A stretch of 64,000 bases of DNA, from NCBI RefSeq assembly GCF_038066715.1, contig NZ_JBBUKT010000010.1:124001-188000 (forward strand). The letters run 5' to 3'. Source of the DNA: Luteolibacter sp. Y139 (lineage in GTDB: Bacteria > Verrucomicrobiota > Verrucomicrobiia > Verrucomicrobiales > Akkermansiaceae). The stretch's first letter is position 1. Every line of letters starts with the position of its first letter. The position numbers and the translations under genes are program-made. Below, in pieces: positions 62,999 to 64,000 of the stretch. The notes under the pieces were generated by a model. It searched no databases. It saw only the letters and a program-made list of their open reading frames with translations, and was not told the DNA's origin.

Positions 62999-64000
62999 GG
63001 CCACCAGCGAAAAAAACAATCGGAAGAAGCCGGGTAAGCGGCGCTTCTACAAGCGCAAACGCTTCTGGGGCTTCTTCCTGCTCTTCTGTCTGCTTGTCGG
63101 CGGCCTCGGACTGGTGGGCGCGGAGCGCTTCACCCGGCCGTATCGCGAGCATGCGGATACCTTCGATCTGGCCCGCATCAATGACCTGGAAATCCCGAGC
63201 CTGATCCTGGACCGGAATGGCAAGGAGATCGGCCGTGTCTTCGTCCAGAACCGCAGCGTGATCCCGATCACGCAGGTGCCGCAGATTTTCATCGATGCGC
63301 TGCGCGCGGGTGAGGACCAGCGCTTCGAGACGCACGATGGGGTGGACTACATCGGCATCGTCCGCGCGGTGTGGCTGAACTACAAGGCCGGCGAGACGAC
63401 GCAGGGGGCGAGCACGATCACCCAGCAGCTGGCGCGGAATGCGTATGACCTGGAGGCCGAGCGCAAGGCGAAGAACCAGTCCGGCTATGAGCGCAAGCTG
63501 GTGGAGGCCTTCCTGGCCCGCCGGATCGAGAAGCGCTACCAGAAGAAGGAGATCCTGGAGTTCTACCTGAACCGCATCTATTTCGGCAGTGGCTTCTACG
63601 GGATCCGTTCGGCATCGCTCGGCTATTTCGGCAAGGAGCCGAAGGATCTGGATGCGCTGGAGAGCTCGGCGATCGTCGGGTGCATCAAGAATCCGAGCAA
63701 TCTTTCCCCGCTCAACAATCCGGCGGCGAACCAGACTTCGCGCAACCTGGTGCTGGGTCGGATGGTCGACATCGGCGCCCTGCGTAGCAGCGAGGCCGCG
63801 AAGCTGCGGGTGACGCCGCTGAAGCTGAATCCGAAGCCGCTGCAACGTGGCACGACCCACCTCTACGAACGCGTGGCGGATGAGATCCGTCGGGTGCTGG
63901 GTGAGGATGCGCTGGCGGCCGGAGGCTTCCGCATTCACACGTCGATCGATGGCGAGGTGCAGCGGGCACTGGAGCAGAGCCTGCAGAAGAGCCTGGACAA
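62997..64000 (+). CDS. Penicillin-binding protein, class A (PBP1A-like), N-terminal part
   Basis: The reading frame starts at the ATG at 62997 and is open to the window edge (334 complete codons). It has a basic cytoplasmic head, a transmembrane helix (~23-42), then the GT51 glycosyltransferase motifs: EDQRFETHDGVD (catalytic Glu), GASTITQQLARN, RKLVEAFLARRIEKRYQKKEILEFYLNRIYFG and SAIVGCIKNPSNLSP. The transpeptidase domain lies beyond the window. It polymerises lipid II outside the membrane, downstream of the MurG, MurCB and Ddl steps encoded at 26-31 kb. Confidence 0.93.
   Translation, partial: MATSEKNNRKKPGKRRFYKRKRFWGFFLLFCLLVGGLGLVGAERFTRPYREHADTFDLARINDLEIPSLILDRNGKEIGRVFVQNRSVIPITQVPQIFIDALRAGEDQRFETHDGVDYIGIVRAVWLNYKAGETTQGASTITQQLARNAYDLEAERKAKNQSGYERKLVEAFLARRIEKRYQKKEILEFYLNRIYFGSGFYGIRSASLGYFGKEPKDLDALESSAIVGCIKNPSNLSPLNNPAANQTSRNLVLGRMVDIGALRSSEAAKLRVTPLKLNPKPLQRGTTHLYERVADEIRRVLGEDALAAGGFRIHTSIDGEVQRALEQSLQKSLD

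Noticed and set aside
61886..63037. Plus-strand open frame opposite the MidA-type gene
   Set aside because: Shadow of a gene with a clear family signature; it also conflicts with the PBP start.

Overview
This 64 kb window is bacterial chromosome of high GC (roughly 60-65% by eye), densely coding, with no rRNA, tRNA, insertion sequence, prophage or CRISPR array that I can see. The gene content suggests the PVC superphylum, most likely Verrucomicrobiota of the Luteolibacter/Verrucomicrobiaceae type. The reasons are a planctomycete-like Ser/Thr kinase with TPRs paired with an ECF sigma factor, large secreted Asp-rich and FN3/LamG-like proteins, a fused MurC-MurB in the cell-wall cluster, a divergent FtsZ, and many GH-type enzymes. 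The taxonomic call is inference.

Layout. 1-7.4 kb: an ankyrin lipoprotein, an ACT-domain protein, a GH95 N-domain fragment, a zinc-ribbon membrane protein, and a large PA14-like sensor histidine kinase translationally coupled to a NarL-type response regulator. 7.5-16.3 kb: a secreted deacetylase-like protein, a large FN3 secreted protein, an acetate-type symporter with its DUF485 partner, a histone-deacetylase-like protein and an orphan OppD-type ATPase. 16.5-25.6 kb: housekeeping genes (der, pgsA-like, pta, a PHP phosphatase) mixed with small membrane proteins, lipoproteins, LtrA, DoxX and an EEP hydrolase. 25.6-26.5 kb: a 0.9 kb intergenic region rich in hairpins. 26.5-34.9 kb: the division/cell-wall cluster murG-murCB-ddl-ftsQ-ftsA-ftsZ, all on the plus strand with gaps of -1 to about 32 nt. 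34.9-38.5 kb: a minus-strand ECF sigma plus Ser/Thr kinase operon. 39-42.1 kb: a secreted protein built of three repeated modules. 42.2-45 kb: threonine biosynthesis (thrB, thrC) with a hicBA toxin-antitoxin pair between the two genes. 45.1-46.8 kb: purEK. 47-50.8 kb: a GH25-like lipoprotein with altered catalytic positions, an FKBP isomerase, a two-gene DUF2164 cassette flanked by direct repeats, a UPF0173 hydrolase and a polysaccharide-export-like protein. 50.9-54.2 kb: an ECF sigma followed by a protein that joins an anti-sigma-like head to a VWA domain. 54.4-64 kb: a GH63-like glucosidase, a cupin, secreted unknowns, a WYL regulator, a MidA-type methyltransferase, and the start of a class A PBP that runs off the window.

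The most unusual signal is between the genes. At least six copies of a ~100 bp element made of three consecutive hairpins occur at gene 3' ends. The stems vary by compensatory base changes, all six copies point the same way, and five of the six lie at convergent gene junctions. Several smaller hairpin families accompany it. Second in interest are the hairpin-rich 5' region of the division cluster, the non-canonical FtsZ T7 loop, and the ECF sigma/VWA pair.
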